This document shows, in pieces, positions 1 through 9,593 of a stretch of DNA of 64,000 bases (positions within the stretch are counted from its first letter, which is position 1; each line of letters begins with the position of its first letter). The translations under genes were made by a program, and so were the position numbers. Below the pieces are notes generated by a model. That model was not told the DNA's origin. It ran no database searches and saw only the letters and a list, made by a program, of their open reading frames with translations. Location of the stretch: positions 310,001 through 374,000 of the forward strand of contig NZ_RCUX01000001.1 in NCBI RefSeq assembly GCF_003667565.1, given 5' to 3'. Origin of the DNA: Mycetocola tolaasinivorans (GTDB taxonomy: Bacteria; Actinomycetota; Actinomycetes; Actinomycetales; Microbacteriaceae).

Positions 1-305
1 GCCGAGGCTCGCGGGCATCGATACCCGGAGCTGATACCGGACCCGGAACCGGCTGTGAAATCGGAACCAACACGGGTGCCTGCCGGGGTGGGTCGGGTTC
101 CGCGATGAAGCGCGGGCGGGTTGTGGCCGAGGTTCTGCGCATGAGTGCCCCCTGTCGTGGAGCTGCGGGGTACCTGCGCCCGGTTCGCTCCGTGATGGTT
201 GTGAGGGCTTCAGTCCATCAGGGAGTGGGTATGCCTATCGGGTTCGCGGACAATCTGTGGAGAACAACTCTCGCTGTGCCCAGCTGGGGATAAACACCGT
301 GCCGG
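1..305. other. intergenic/edge region, no gene recognised
   Basis: I see no convincing coding frame here; the short open frames have random-looking composition. Two 9-mers each differ by one base from the DnaA-box complement TGTGGATAA: TGTGGAGAA at 256-264 and TGGGGATAA at 285-293. They lie just beyond the 3' end of the minus-strand permease. No dnaA, dnaN or recF gene is nearby, so this is not claimed as an origin. Confidence 0.4.
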
Positions 306-1799
306 CTACTCGGCCTCGTTCGCGCGCGTGGCCGCGTGGGCCTCGCCGGCGCGGACGGCCTGGGCGTACTCCTCGGCGCTGAGTCGCCCCACCACGGAGT
401 GTTTGCGGGAGTATGCGAGGTACCAGACAATACCGATTGCCATCCAGATGACAAAGACGATCCAGGTGCTGGTACCGAGGCTGATCATGAGGCCCACACA
501 GCACAGGAAACCGAGGATCGGGACCACCGGATAGAGGGGCACCCGGAACGTGCGCGCCTGGGTCGGCCGGGTGCGACGCAGGTAGATCACCGCGAGGTTT
601 ACCAGGGCGAACGCGAACAGCGTGCCGATGCTGGTGGCGTCGGCGAGCTCGCCCAGCGGGATGAGGGCCGCGGTGATCGCCACGGCGATACCGATGATGA
701 GGGTGCCGGCAACGGGGGTGTGGCTCTTGGCCGAGATGCGCTGGAAGACCCGGGGAACCATTCCATCGCGGGCCATGCTCATCAGGATCCGGGTTTGCCC
801 GTACAGCACGGTGAGCACAACGCTAGCAATAGCGATGACGGCACCGATTGCCATGACCAGGGTGATCCACGGCGTTCCGGTGATCTCGTCGAGGATCGCC
901 GCGAGGGTCGGGCCATTATTCGTGAATTCGGTCCAGGGATGGGCACCGATCGCGGCGAGGGCAACCAGAATGTAGATCACCGTGACGATACCGAGGGAGA
1001 GCAGGATCGCGCGGGGCAGATCGCGCCGTGGGTTGACGGCCTCCTCGCCCGCGGTCGAGGCGGCGTCAAACCCGATGTAGGAGAAGAACAGGCGCGAGGC
1101 GGCGGCCGCAATGCCGGCGGTACCCATCGGGGCGAGCGGTTCGAGGTTTCCCGAGTTGAACGCGGTGAAAGCGATACCGATAAACATCAGCATGGTTGCG
1201 ATCTTCAGCACCACCATGATGGTGTTGACCGTGATCGATTCGCTCGTCCCGCGGGCGAGCAGGAACGTCGCGAGAAGGACGATGGCCGCGGCCGGGAGGT
1301 TGATGATCCCGCCGCCATCGGGCCCCGCGACGAGCGCCTGCGGCAGCGTCCAACCAAACACCCCGAGGGCGTCGTTGACATATTCGCCCGCACCGACCGC
1401 GACGGCGGCCACCGATACCGCGTATTCGAGTACGAGGCACCATCCACACACCCAGGCGAGACCCTCGCCGAGCGTCGCGTACGCGTAGGAGTAGCTGGAG
1501 CCCGACACGGGCACGCTTCCGGCCATTTCGGCGTAGGAGAGCGCAGACAGCATCGCGGTGACTCCGGCGACGATAAACGCGATCCATACCGCGGGCCCCG
1601 CCATGGGGACCGCGGTGCCGAGCACCACAAAAACGCCCGTACCGAGGGTCGCTCCGATGCTGATCATCGTGAGCTGCCAGAGCCCGAGGCTGCGCTTGAG
1701 CCCGGGGGAGTCTCCCGAATCCGCCCCGGGCACATCGATGGGGCGCCGGCGGGCCAGCTGGGTGGCCAGGGCGGTGCGGGGATTCGAGGAGCTGCTCAC
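306..1799 (-). CDS. APC-superfamily amino acid permease (CAT-like)
   Basis: Integral membrane amino-acid permease, about 497 aa with about 12 hydrophobic segments, which fits the cationic amino acid transporter branch of the APC superfamily. The first helix carries the substrate-binding glycine motif GATLGTGVF. The sixth helix carries FFSYIGFDAAST followed by GEEAVNPRRDLPRAI, the usual APC loop. The frame stays open upstream to 1931, but that stretch crosses the neighbouring terminator hairpin and is not hydrophobic, so I place the start at the GTG at 1797-1799 (MSSSSNPRTALATQ). No clear ribosome binding site precedes it, so the start is uncertain. Substrate cannot be read from sequence. It is transcribed in the same direction as the MFS gene upstream but is separated from it by a terminator. 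Confidence 0.85.
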   Translation of the reverse strand: MSSSSNPRTALATQLARRRPIDVPGADSGDSPGLKRSLGLWQLTMISIGATLGTGVFVVLGTAVPMAGPAVWIAFIVAGVTAMLSALSYAEMAGSVPVSGSSYSYAYATLGEGLAWVCGWCLVLEYAVSVAAVAVGAGEYVNDALGVFGWTLPQALVAGPDGGGIINLPAAAIVLLATFLLARGTSESITVNTIMVVLKIATMLMFIGIAFTAFNSGNLEPLAPMGTAGIAAAASRLFFSYIGFDAASTAGEEAVNPRRDLPRAILLSLGIVTVIYILVALAAIGAHPWTEFTNNGPTLAAILDEITGTPWITLVMAIGAVIAIASVVLTVLYGQTRILMSMARDGMVPRVFQRISAKSHTPVAGTLIIGIAVAITAALIPLGELADATSIGTLFAFALVNLAVIYLRRTRPTQARTFRVPLYPVVPILGFLCCVGLMISLGTSTWIVFVIWMAIGIVWYLAYSRKHSVVGRLSAEEYAQAVRAGEAHAATRANEAE

Positions 1800-1891
1800 A
1801 AAAGTCCAAGTCGTGAAGGAAAACGAAGAAAACTCAGTCTTGCAGGTTTTTCCCCACTCGCCGAAATTCAGTCGGGCATCGCCCGGCCCGC

Positions 1892-1940
1892 AATTAAAAA
1901 CGCCCCGGTGTGCGGCTCCGAAGAACCTCACACCGGGGCG
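1892..1940 (-). terminator. Rho-independent terminator of the MFS gene
   Basis: Perfect 12-bp inverted repeat CGCCCCGGTGTG (1901-1912) and CACACCGGGGCG (1929-1940). Read on the minus strand it is followed by TTTTTAATT (1892-1900). It lies 15 bases past the MFS stop codon. Confidence 0.85.
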
Positions 1941-1954
1941 TAAAGCGCGGGGTG

Positions 1955-3418
1955 TTAGTGCGCCATCGGCGCGGCACCCTCCGGCAGGTCAGCCGGCTTG
2001 CGGATGAACGGTCCGATGATGACGGTCGCGGTGGCGATAAAAGCACCCACCAGGAACGCCTGCGATACGCCGGCGGTCGTGGCCAGGGCCGGAGTCGCAC
2101 CGGTTTCGAGCTGGGCGGCCACCTGGATCGACATGATCGTGATGAACAGGGCGGTACCGACGGCACCGGCCACCTGCTGCACGGTACCGACGATTGCACT
2201 CGCGTGCGAGTACAGCGACGGCTTGACCGATCCCATTGCCACGGTGAACAGCGGGGTGAACATCAGCGCGAGGCCGAAGCTCAGCACGATGTGAGCGGCG
2301 AGCAGTACGTACACGGTGGTGTTCGGGTTGATCGTGGAGAGGAACCACATGGTGGCGCTCATGATCAGCGTGCCCGGGATGAGCAGCGGCCGCGGGCCGA
2401 AGCGGTCAAACAGGCGACCCACGAACGGCGCCATCAGACCCATCACGAGGCCACCGGGGAGCATGAACAGGCCGATTTCGACGGTGTCCATGTCGAGGGC
2501 GGATGTCATATAGATCGGCAGCAGCACGATGGTGCCAAACAGCGCGGCCATCGCCACCACCATCATCAGGATGCTGACGGTGAAGTTGGCGGAGGTGAAG
2601 GTGCGGAGGTCAAGCAGGGCCTGGTCGCGGCGCTGCAGGAAGAGCTGACGCACGATGAACGCGGCCAGGCTGAGGGCACCCACGACCAGCGAGATGATCA
2701 GGACCAGCCCGCCGTCGGTGGTCTCCTCGGAGATGCGGCTGATACCGAAGATCAGGCCACCGAAACCGAGGGCCGACAGGATGACGCTCAGCACGTCGAG
2801 CGGAACAACGCGCGGTTCGGTGACGTTGCGGATGCTGCGGATACCCACGATCAGCATGATCAGGGCGATTGGCAGAACCAGCCCGAACATCCAGCGCCAG
2901 GAGAAGTAGTGCAGGATCAGGCCGGAGAGGGTCGGACCGATTGCCGGGGCAACCGAGATCACGATCGAAACGGAGCCCATCATGCGGCCGCGCTTATCGG
3001 CCGGGACCAGCGTCATCAGGGTGGTCATCAGCAGGGGCATCATGATCGCGGTACCGCTGGCCTGGACAACCCGGCCAATCAGGAGCACGGCGAACCCGGG
3101 GGCCACCGCGGCGATCAGGGTTCCGAGGGAGAAGAGTGACATCGCGGCGATAAAGACCGGACGGGTGTTGAAGCGCTGCAGGAGGAAACCGGTGATGGGG
3201 ATGACGACGGCCATCGTGAGCATGAAACCGGTGGTGAGCCACTGTGCGGTGGCGAAGGTGATTCCGAGATCGGTGGTGAGCGCGGGCAGGGCCACGCTCA
3301 TGATCGTCTCGTTCAAAATCACCACAAACGCGGCGGCGATCAGCAGCGCGATGACCCGATTATTGCGTCGGGTGGTTGCGACCTCGTCGGAGACGGGTGT
3401 GGTGGTTACAGATGACAA
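1955..3418 (-). CDS. MFS drug-efflux-type transporter (DHA2 family, 14 TM)
   Basis: Proton-coupled major facilitator, about 487 aa with roughly 14 membrane segments, typical of the DHA2 (EmrB/QacA-like) family. The first helix has LNETIMSVALPAL, equivalent to the L-D-x-T-I-V-N-V-A-L-P signature, and GRVVQASGTAIMMPL matches the region after loop 2-3. The frame is open to 3814, but that extension is non-hydrophobic and covers the start of divergent sbcD. I choose TTG at 3416-3418 (MSSVTTTPVSDE) because AGAGGAAGAG lies just upstream at good spacing. Substrate unknown. A strong terminator follows. Confidence 0.85.
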   Translation of the reverse strand: MSSVTTTPVSDEVATTRRNNRVIALLIAAAFVVILNETIMSVALPALTTDLGITFATAQWLTTGFMLTMAVVIPITGFLLQRFNTRPVFIAAMSLFSLGTLIAAVAPGFAVLLIGRVVQASGTAIMMPLLMTTLMTLVPADKRGRMMGSVSIVISVAPAIGPTLSGLILHYFSWRWMFGLVLPIALIMLIVGIRSIRNVTEPRVVPLDVLSVILSALGFGGLIFGISRISEETTDGGLVLIISLVVGALSLAAFIVRQLFLQRRDQALLDLRTFTSANFTVSILMMVVAMAALFGTIVLLPIYMTSALDMDTVEIGLFMLPGGLVMGLMAPFVGRLFDRFGPRPLLIPGTLIMSATMWFLSTINPNTTVYVLLAAHIVLSFGLALMFTPLFTVAMGSVKPSLYSHASAIVGTVQQVAGAVGTALFITIMSIQVAAQLETGATPALATTAGVSQAFLVGAFIATATVIIGPFIRKPADLPEGAAPMAH

Positions 3419-3566
3419 AAAGACTCTTCCTCTGGGGATTGCGGGGATATCAAGGGATCTAACCGAGGCACCGGTCGTTTCATTCCGCGCCGCGGTAACG
3501 GCCTGATGAACGATTGGCGTGTGCGCGGTTTCCGGGCGGGAGTGCCCGGATCGGTATCGTGGAGGT

Positions 3567-4718
3567 ATGAGACTACTGCATACCTCCGACTGGCACGTCG
3601 GTCGCAGCTTCCACGGGGCGAGCACCCTGGCGCATCTGGAACGGGTGCTGGAAGAACTGAGCGCCATCGTGGTTGCCGAACGGGTGGACGTGGTGGTGGT
3701 CTCGGGAGACATCTTTGACACCGGCACCCCTTCCGCGCAGTCGTATGCCAGTCTCGGCATGATCCTGAGGGAACTGCACCGCACCGGCGTGCGGATTGTG
3801 CTCACCTCGGGCAATCACGACTCCGCGCAGCGCCTCGGTTTCCTCGCCGACTTCGCCGCCGATGCGGGGGTGTACGTGCGCACCGACCCGGAGCGCCTGG
3901 ACGAGCCCATCGAACTCAGCGACGAGCACGGGCCCGTCCTCATCTATGGCATTCCCTATCTGGAGCCCGCGCTGCTGCGCTACCGCTATCCCGATGCCGA
4001 TTTGCGCGGTCACGAGCGTACCCTGCGCTTCGCGATGGACCGCATTCGCGCGGATATCGAGAGCCGCCCGGCGGCGCGCACCGTCGTTGCCGCCCACGTG
4101 TTTGCCACCGGAGCGCACGGCGGCGATGGGGAGCGTGACATTACCGCGGGCGGTATCGAATCGGTTCCGCTCGACGTGTTTGACGGTGTGGACTACGTGG
4201 CCCTCGGCCACATTCACGGTCGCGCGACCCTTGCGTCACACATCCGCTATAGCGGCGCCCCGCTGCACTACTCGTTCTCCGAGGCGAATAAGCCGCGCGG
4301 GGCCTGGATCGCGGAGCTGGATGCGGGCGGCCTCGGCGAGGTGCGCTGGGTGGACCTGCCGATCCCGCGCCCGCTGAGTATCCTGCGCGGCACCCTGGAA
4401 GAGATTCTCGCCGACCCCGCCCACGAGGCGGTGCTCGATCACTGGATCTCGGCCCGGCTGACCGATCCGGTGCGCCCGCTCGATCCGATGCGCCGCCTGC
4501 AGGAGCGATTCCCGTTCGCGGTGACGCTCGAACACGAACCCGAGGGGGTCATCCCGGACAGCGGGGAAAACTACTCGGCGCGGGTGCGCGAGCGGGCGGA
4601 CGATGAGATCATCGCCGGCTTCCTCGAACTCGTCCGCGACGGCGTGGGGCCGGACGATGAGGAACGCGCGCTGATCACCGACCTCATCCGCACCGAACAG
4701 GGCCGGGGGCTCGCATGA
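3567..4718 (+). CDS. sbcD: exonuclease SbcD (Mre11-type nuclease subunit)
   Basis: Nuclease subunit of the SbcCD complex, which cleaves DNA hairpins and processes double-strand ends with SbcC. About 383 aa. The calcineurin-like phosphoesterase motifs are all present: HTSDWHVG (metal ligands, residues 5-12), VVSGDIFD, TSGNHDS and GHIHGR near residue 220. The start is ATG 3567, preceded by GTGGAGG; the frame extends 16 codons further up without an RBS. It overlaps sbcC by 4 bases (ATGA), so the two are translationally coupled. The complex acts on nucleoid DNA in the cytoplasm. Confidence 0.95.
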   Translation: MRLLHTSDWHVGRSFHGASTLAHLERVLEELSAIVVAERVDVVVVSGDIFDTGTPSAQSYASLGMILRELHRTGVRIVLTSGNHDSAQRLGFLADFAADAGVYVRTDPERLDEPIELSDEHGPVLIYGIPYLEPALLRYRYPDADLRGHERTLRFAMDRIRADIESRPAARTVVAAHVFATGAHGGDGERDITAGGIESVPLDVFDGVDYVALGHIHGRATLASHIRYSGAPLHYSFSEANKPRGAWIAELDAGGLGEVRWVDLPIPRPLSILRGTLEEILADPAHEAVLDHWISARLTDPVRPLDPMRRLQERFPFAVTLEHEPEGVIPDSGENYSARVRERADDEIIAGFLELVRDGVGPDDEERALITDLIRTEQGRGLA

Positions 4719-7700
4719 AAATTCACCGACTGAGCATCACGGGATTTGGCCCATTCCTGGACACCCAGGAGGTCGACTTCGACGCCTTTGAGGCCGAGGG
4801 GCTGTTCCTCATCGCCGGAAAAACCGGGGCCGGGAAGTCCTCCATTCTGGACGCCATCTGCTTTGCCCTGTACGACGGCGCCCCGCGCTATGACGGTGCC
4901 CCGGGCAAGCTGCGCAGCGATCACTGCGGGCCCGGAGACCCAACCGTGGTGGAGCTCGAGTTTTCGACCGGGGGCGAGCGCTATCGGGTGCTGCGCTCGC
5001 CGGGATATGACCGGCCTAAGGCGCGCGGTACCGGGACTACTCGGCAGAAGCCGACCGCGGAACTGTGGATTCAGCGCCCCGATGGCTGGGAGGCGCTGTC
5101 CGCGCTGCCGCGCGAGGTGGGTCAGATGCTCTCCGATATCGTGCGGCTCAAGCGCGAACAGTTCCTGCAGGTGATCCTCCTCGCCCAGAACCGCTTCGGC
5201 GAGTTTTTGCGCGCACAGAGCGAGGATCGCCTCAAGCTGCTGCGCACGCTCTTTGGCACCGCCCGGTTCGAACGCTATGAGACCGATCTGTTTGAGCGCA
5301 TGCGGGCGGCCGAGGGGACGATCAGCGTGCGTAAGCAGGCTGCCGATGCCCTGGCGGAGCGTATGCGTGATGCGCGGCCGAGTCCGGAGGCGGTTTCCGA
5401 GCCGGTCGATGGCGAGGCGACGCCCGGATACTTCGCGGGGCAGGACATGCCCGCGGTGCCCGATCCAGAGTGGTACGCCGGTGCCCGCGGGGCCTCCGCG
5501 GAGTCGCTGAGGCGGGTCACCGCGGCATTCGAACGGGTGGAGACCGAGGCGCGTACGGCGCGCGAGCGGCTGCGCGAACGCGAGGGGGTGCGCGAACGTC
5601 AGGAGCGTCTCACCCGCGCCCGGGAGGAACACGCCACCCTGCTGGCGGATTCCGACGCTATTGCCGGGTTGACGACCGAGGCCGCCGCTGCGGAGCGTGC
5701 CCTGCGGGTCAGCCCCGCCCTGGCGGCTCGGCGCGCGGCCGCGGCGGTGCAGGCCACCGCCGAGAGGGTGCACGGTGAGTATGTGGAGCAGGCCCAGGCC
5801 GAGGCCTTGGCCGGCAGCATGACGTCGCTGAATGATTCTGACCAGAATGATTCGAAGCTGAACGAAATGCTTCTGGGGGACGCCGCGGCGGGTGCCGAGG
5901 CCCTCGCCGCCCTCGCCGACCTCCGCACCCGGGCGCTGGGCCGCCTGGAGGAGGAGGAGCGTGCCGCCCGGGAACTTCCGCGTCTGCGCGGTGCCCTCGA
6001 TACGGCAACCGTGGCCTCCACGAGCGCCGAGGGCGCGCGAGACGCCGCGGTATTGCGGGCCGAGTGCGTGCCCGCGGATCTCGCCCTGGCACGGGACGCG
6101 CGTGGGCGGGCCGCCCTGATCGCCCAGAACGCCCCGGCCCTGCGCGCCGCGACGGAGGCCCTGCGGGTACGACGTGCCGCCCTCACCGAGCTGGAAGACC
6201 TTGCCCCACGGATTGACGCCGCGCACGAGCTGGCGAGGGAGGCCGCGGATGCCCAGGCTGCGGCGGCCGCCCATCAGCGCGAGATTCTGCGCCGTCGCCT
6301 CGCGGGCTTTGCCGGGGAACTCGCCGGCGATCTTGAGCCGGGCGAGCCCTGCCCGGTGTGTGGCAGTACCACTCATCCGGCCCCCGCGGTTGCGGAACCG
6401 GATGCCGTGGGAGAGGGGGACGTGCAGGCCGCCGAGGAGGCCGTGACGCGCGCCGCCCAGACCCTGAGCGGCGCGACCAGCCGTCTCGCCGAGGTGGAGA
6501 GTACCCGGGCCGCACTGCGGGAGCGGGTTGCCGGGGATGCCGTGCCCGTCGTGGAAACGCACGAGCTGGCGGACCTCGCAGGCACCGCGTCGGTGCGGGA
6601 ACGCCTGGATGCCGCGAGCCGCGAGCGCGCCGCCGAGCGCGAGGCGGCCGAGGCCGCCCGTGCCGAGCTGCCCGAGCTGGACGAGGCCATCGCCGCCCTG
6701 GAGGAGGAGCAGCGTCTCGCTGATCAGCGCATTCGGGACGCACGCGATGCCCTCGCGAGTGCCGAGTCCGCCGCCACCGAGGCGCGCACCGCGCTCACCG
6801 CGCTGAGCGAGCGCGTCGCCACGGCCCATGCGGGCTTTGACTCGCTGGGCGAGGCCATCGAGTCGGCCACGCATGCCCGTGATCTCGCGCAGAACCGTGC
6901 CCGTTCGACGGCGGATCTGAGTCGCGCCCGCGAGAGCGTTGCGGCAGCCCTCGAGGCCGAAACCGCGGCCCTGATCGAGCACGGATTTTCCTCGGCTGCG
7001 GCGGCCGAGGAAGCGGTGCGTCCGGATCTGGAGCGCCTGCGCGAGCGGATCCGCCGCCACGATACCGCACTGGCCGCCGTGGCCGGCCGCCTGAGCGAAC
7101 CGGACCTCGCGGACCTCCCAGACACCCTGGTCGACCCGGAGGCCGAGCGCGAGGCCGCCCGCGTTGCCGATAGCGCCCGCGATACGGCCGCCGAGCTTCG
7201 TCACGACGAGCGTAGCCGGCATCAAACCCTGGAAACCCTGCTCGATCAGCTGGCGGGTTCCCAGGCGGATATCGCCGCCGAACTGGCCGCGTTTGAACGG
7301 CTGAGGGCGCTCACCGTGGTGGTGCGCGGTGGCGAAAACAACGCGCGTCGCATGCGCCTGGAGAGCTTCGTGCTGGCGGCGGAGCTGGAGGAGATCGTGC
7401 GTGCCGCAAACCTGCGCCTGCAGGAGATGAGCGGCGGCCGGTTCCGGCTCGAACACGACGATGCCGTGCAGCATGGAAAGACGCAGTCCGGCCTCGGGCT
7501 GGCGATCTTTGATGCCTTCACCGGTGCCACCCGCTCGCCGCTCTCGCTCTCGGGCGGGGAATCCTTCCTCGCATCGCTCGCGCTGGCGCTCGGGCTCTCC
7601 GAGGTGGTGACCCAGCGCGCGGGCGGGATCACGCTCGACACGCTGTTCATCGATGAGGGCTTTGGCTCGCTCGATGCCGAGACCCTGGATGTCGCGATGG

Positions 7701-7834
7701 CCACGCTCGATGGGCTGCGCGCCGGCGGACGTACCGTGGGAGTAATCAGCCACGTGCCGGCCATGCAGGAGATGATCCCCTCCCGCCTCACCGTGACCGC
7801 CACGGCCGCCGGACCGAGCCGCATCACGCACTAG
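4715..7834 (+). CDS. sbcC: exonuclease SbcC (SMC-like ATPase)
   Basis: ATPase and coiled-coil subunit of SbcCD, 1039 aa. Walker A GKTGAGKSS lies at residues 35-43. Two long Ala/Glu/Arg-rich coiled-coil arms flank the zinc hook CPVCG near residues 546-550. The ABC signature LSGGES and Walker B LFIDEGFGSLD lie around residues 945 and 977. The ATG overlaps the sbcD stop. One oddity is a short Asn/Asp/Ser-rich, lower-GC stretch at 5817-5880 inside the first arm that breaks the otherwise A/E/R-rich coil. Nothing suggests loss of function. Confidence 0.95.
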   Translation: MKIHRLSITGFGPFLDTQEVDFDAFEAEGLFLIAGKTGAGKSSILDAICFALYDGAPRYDGAPGKLRSDHCGPGDPTVVELEFSTGGERYRVLRSPGYDRPKARGTGTTRQKPTAELWIQRPDGWEALSALPREVGQMLSDIVRLKREQFLQVILLAQNRFGEFLRAQSEDRLKLLRTLFGTARFERYETDLFERMRAAEGTISVRKQAADALAERMRDARPSPEAVSEPVDGEATPGYFAGQDMPAVPDPEWYAGARGASAESLRRVTAAFERVETEARTARERLREREGVRERQERLTRAREEHATLLADSDAIAGLTTEAAAAERALRVSPALAARRAAAAVQATAERVHGEYVEQAQAEALAGSMTSLNDSDQNDSKLNEMLLGDAAAGAEALAALADLRTRALGRLEEEERAARELPRLRGALDTATVASTSAEGARDAAVLRAECVPADLALARDARGRAALIAQNAPALRAATEALRVRRAALTELEDLAPRIDAAHELAREAADAQAAAAAHQREILRRRLAGFAGELAGDLEPGEPCPVCGSTTHPAPAVAEPDAVGEGDVQAAEEAVTRAAQTLSGATSRLAEVESTRAALRERVAGDAVPVVETHELADLAGTASVRERLDAASRERAAEREAAEAARAELPELDEAIAALEEEQRLADQRIRDARDALASAESAATEARTALTALSERVATAHAGFDSLGEAIESATHARDLAQNRARSTADLSRARESVAAALEAETAALIEHGFSSAAAAEEAVRPDLERLRERIRRHDTALAAVAGRLSEPDLADLPDTLVDPEAEREAARVADSARDTAAELRHDERSRHQTLETLLDQLAGSQADIAAELAAFERLRALTVVVRGGENNARRMRLESFVLAAELEEIVRAANLRLQEMSGGRFRLEHDDAVQHGKTQSGLGLAIFDAFTGATRSPLSLSGGESFLASLALALGLSEVVTQRAGGITLDTLFIDEGFGSLDAETLDVAMATLDGLRAGGRTVGVISHVPAMQEMIPSRLTVTATAAGPSRITH

Positions 7835-7995
7835 CCCCCGCGGTTTTAACCCCCGTTTAAGAACCGCGTTTTTTGACGCGACTTTCGGAGAAATACGCCC
7901 CAATCTGATCCATCGTTTCCCCTAGTCTCGGAGCGTGGCACCACCCGCCACGATGCCAGAAGCCCCACACCCCGGGGCCGGAACGAAGGATCAGC

Positions 7996-9480
7996 GTGGA
8001 TACCGACATTCGAGAGCACCGCCGCCGCTGGCTCGCCCAGGAGGCGGCCGCCGACCGAATCGTTTCCCGGGTGGGGGCGCTGTATCGCACGCACGGGGTG
8101 GTCACCTCACTCGGTGGGCGTCGCCTGATCGGGCTCGCCTCGATCGATGTCCTCGGGACGATCACCCGTACCGCCGTGCACCCGGACGACCTCACCGGGG
8201 TCGACCGTGAGCTCGCCGATCTCGAACTCATTCTGGATGCCCTGACCGAGATCGAGCCCGGCCCGGTCTCGCTCGATCTCACCGCGCTGAGCGCGGGCTG
8301 GCGCCGCGAGGGCGGCACCGATCCGGTGCGGCACCTCCGCGCGGCCCTTGATCTGCCCGCCGGGGTCTCGCCCGCTGCCGGTGCCGGGGAACAGCGAGAT
8401 CACGGCGAGGCGCGAGACGTGGTGCTCTATGGTTTCGGCAGGATCGGTCGAATCCTCGCCCGCCTTCTGATCACCCACGCGGGCGGCGGGCACGGCCTGC
8501 GCCTGCGCGCGATCGTGGTGCGTCCGGGTGGCGAGAACGACCTCAAAAAGCGCGCCAGCCTGCTGCGGCACGACTCGGTGCACGGCGATTTCCCCGGTAC
8601 GGTCACCGTGGATGAGGCGAACTCCTCGATCCTCGCCAACGGCACCCTGATCCGGGTGATTTCGGCCGCTGACCCCGAGAGCATCGACTATGCGGCGCTC
8701 GGAATCCACGATGCCATCATCGTGGATAATACCGGCCGCTTCCGCGACGCCGCGGGACTTGAGCGTCACCTCGCCGCCCCGGGTGCCGGCCGCGTGCTGC
8801 TCACCGCCCCGGGTCGCGGCGCGATAAAAAACGTGGTTTTTGGCGTCAACGACGACACCATCACGGCCGAGGATCGCATCCTCTCGGCGGCCTCCTGCAC
8901 GACCAACGCGATCACCCCGGTGCTGCGCGTGCTCCAGGACGCCTACGGGGTGGATCACGGCCACGTTGAGACCGTGCACTCGTTTACCAACGACCAGAAC
9001 CTGATCGACAACTTCCACACCGGGGATCGCCGCGGCCGATCGGCCGCCCTCAACATGGTGCTCACCGAAACCGGTGCCGCCACCGCGGTGGCCAAGGCCA
9101 TCCCGGCACTCGCGGGTAAGCTCACCGGCAGCTCGATCCGGGTGCCCACCCCCAACGTCTCACTCGCGGTGCTCAACCTCGAGCTGGAAACCGCGACCAC
9201 CCGCGACGAGGTGAACGAGCGCCTGCACCGCGTGGCGGCGTCCTCGACCCTGCGTCAGCAGATTGACTTTGTGGCCGAACCCGAGCTCGTCTCGAGCGAT
9301 CTCGTGGGTTCGCACCGCGCCGGCATCGTGGATGGACTCGCCACGATCGTCCGAGACAAGAACCTCATACTGTACGTCTGGTATGACAACGAGTTCGGTT
9401 ACAGCTGCCAGGTCATGCGTGTGCTGGAGCGCATGGCCGGGGCGCACCCGCGGGTTCTGCCCGCACGGGTGCCGGCCTAA
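7996..9480 (+). CDS. glyceraldehyde-3-phosphate dehydrogenase, long form
   Basis: NAD(P)-dependent GAPDH of 494 aa, much longer than the usual 330-340 aa. The Rossmann motif YGFGRIGR begins only near residue 142. The catalytic cysteine is in SAASCTTNA (Cys301), and WYDNEFGYS lies near the C-terminus. The first ~135 residues are a hydrophilic extension with no motif I recognise. Comparable 480-aa long GAPDHs occur in corynebacteria and relatives beside the standard glycolytic enzyme, so this may be a second, physiologically distinct GAPDH; which direction it favours is not visible. Start GTG 7996 has AAGGA eight bases upstream. It is monocistronic and converges on pdxK. Confidence 0.88.
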   Translation: MDTDIREHRRRWLAQEAAADRIVSRVGALYRTHGVVTSLGGRRLIGLASIDVLGTITRTAVHPDDLTGVDRELADLELILDALTEIEPGPVSLDLTALSAGWRREGGTDPVRHLRAALDLPAGVSPAAGAGEQRDHGEARDVVLYGFGRIGRILARLLITHAGGGHGLRLRAIVVRPGGENDLKKRASLLRHDSVHGDFPGTVTVDEANSSILANGTLIRVISAADPESIDYAALGIHDAIIVDNTGRFRDAAGLERHLAAPGAGRVLLTAPGRGAIKNVVFGVNDDTITAEDRILSAASCTTNAITPVLRVLQDAYGVDHGHVETVHSFTNDQNLIDNFHTGDRRGRSAALNMVLTETGAATAVAKAIPALAGKLTGSSIRVPTPNVSLAVLNLELETATTRDEVNERLHRVAASSTLRQQIDFVAEPELVSSDLVGSHRAGIVDGLATIVRDKNLILYVWYDNEFGYSCQVMRVLERMAGAHPRVLPARVPA

Positions 9481-9509
9481 CCGATCACTCGCCGCGCGCA
9501 ACGGCGAAC

Positions 9510-9545
9510 GGCCCCATCCCCCTGACAGAGAGGGGGGATGGGGCC
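9510..9545. terminator. hairpin between convergent genes
   Basis: Inverted repeat GGCCCCATCCCCCT (9510-9523) and AGGGGGGATGGGGCC (9531-9545) with one bulged base and a 7-base loop. It lies between the convergent GAPDH and pyridoxine kinase genes. There is no T-run on either side, so intrinsic termination is likely but not certain. Confidence 0.5.
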
Positions 9546-9593
9546 GACAATCCCTTAACGCGAACTCGAACGCGAACGCTGCTAGCGCAAGCG

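Noticed and set aside
306-1943. Long plus-strand open frame of ~535 codons opposite the APC permease
   Set aside because: Composition is Asp/Arg/Gly/His-rich as expected for the antisense of a membrane protein gene, while the minus strand encodes a clear permease.
4571-7903. 1110-codon minus-strand frame opposite sbcC
   Set aside because: An antisense shadow of high-GC coding DNA. The plus strand has intact Walker, zinc-hook and signature motifs.
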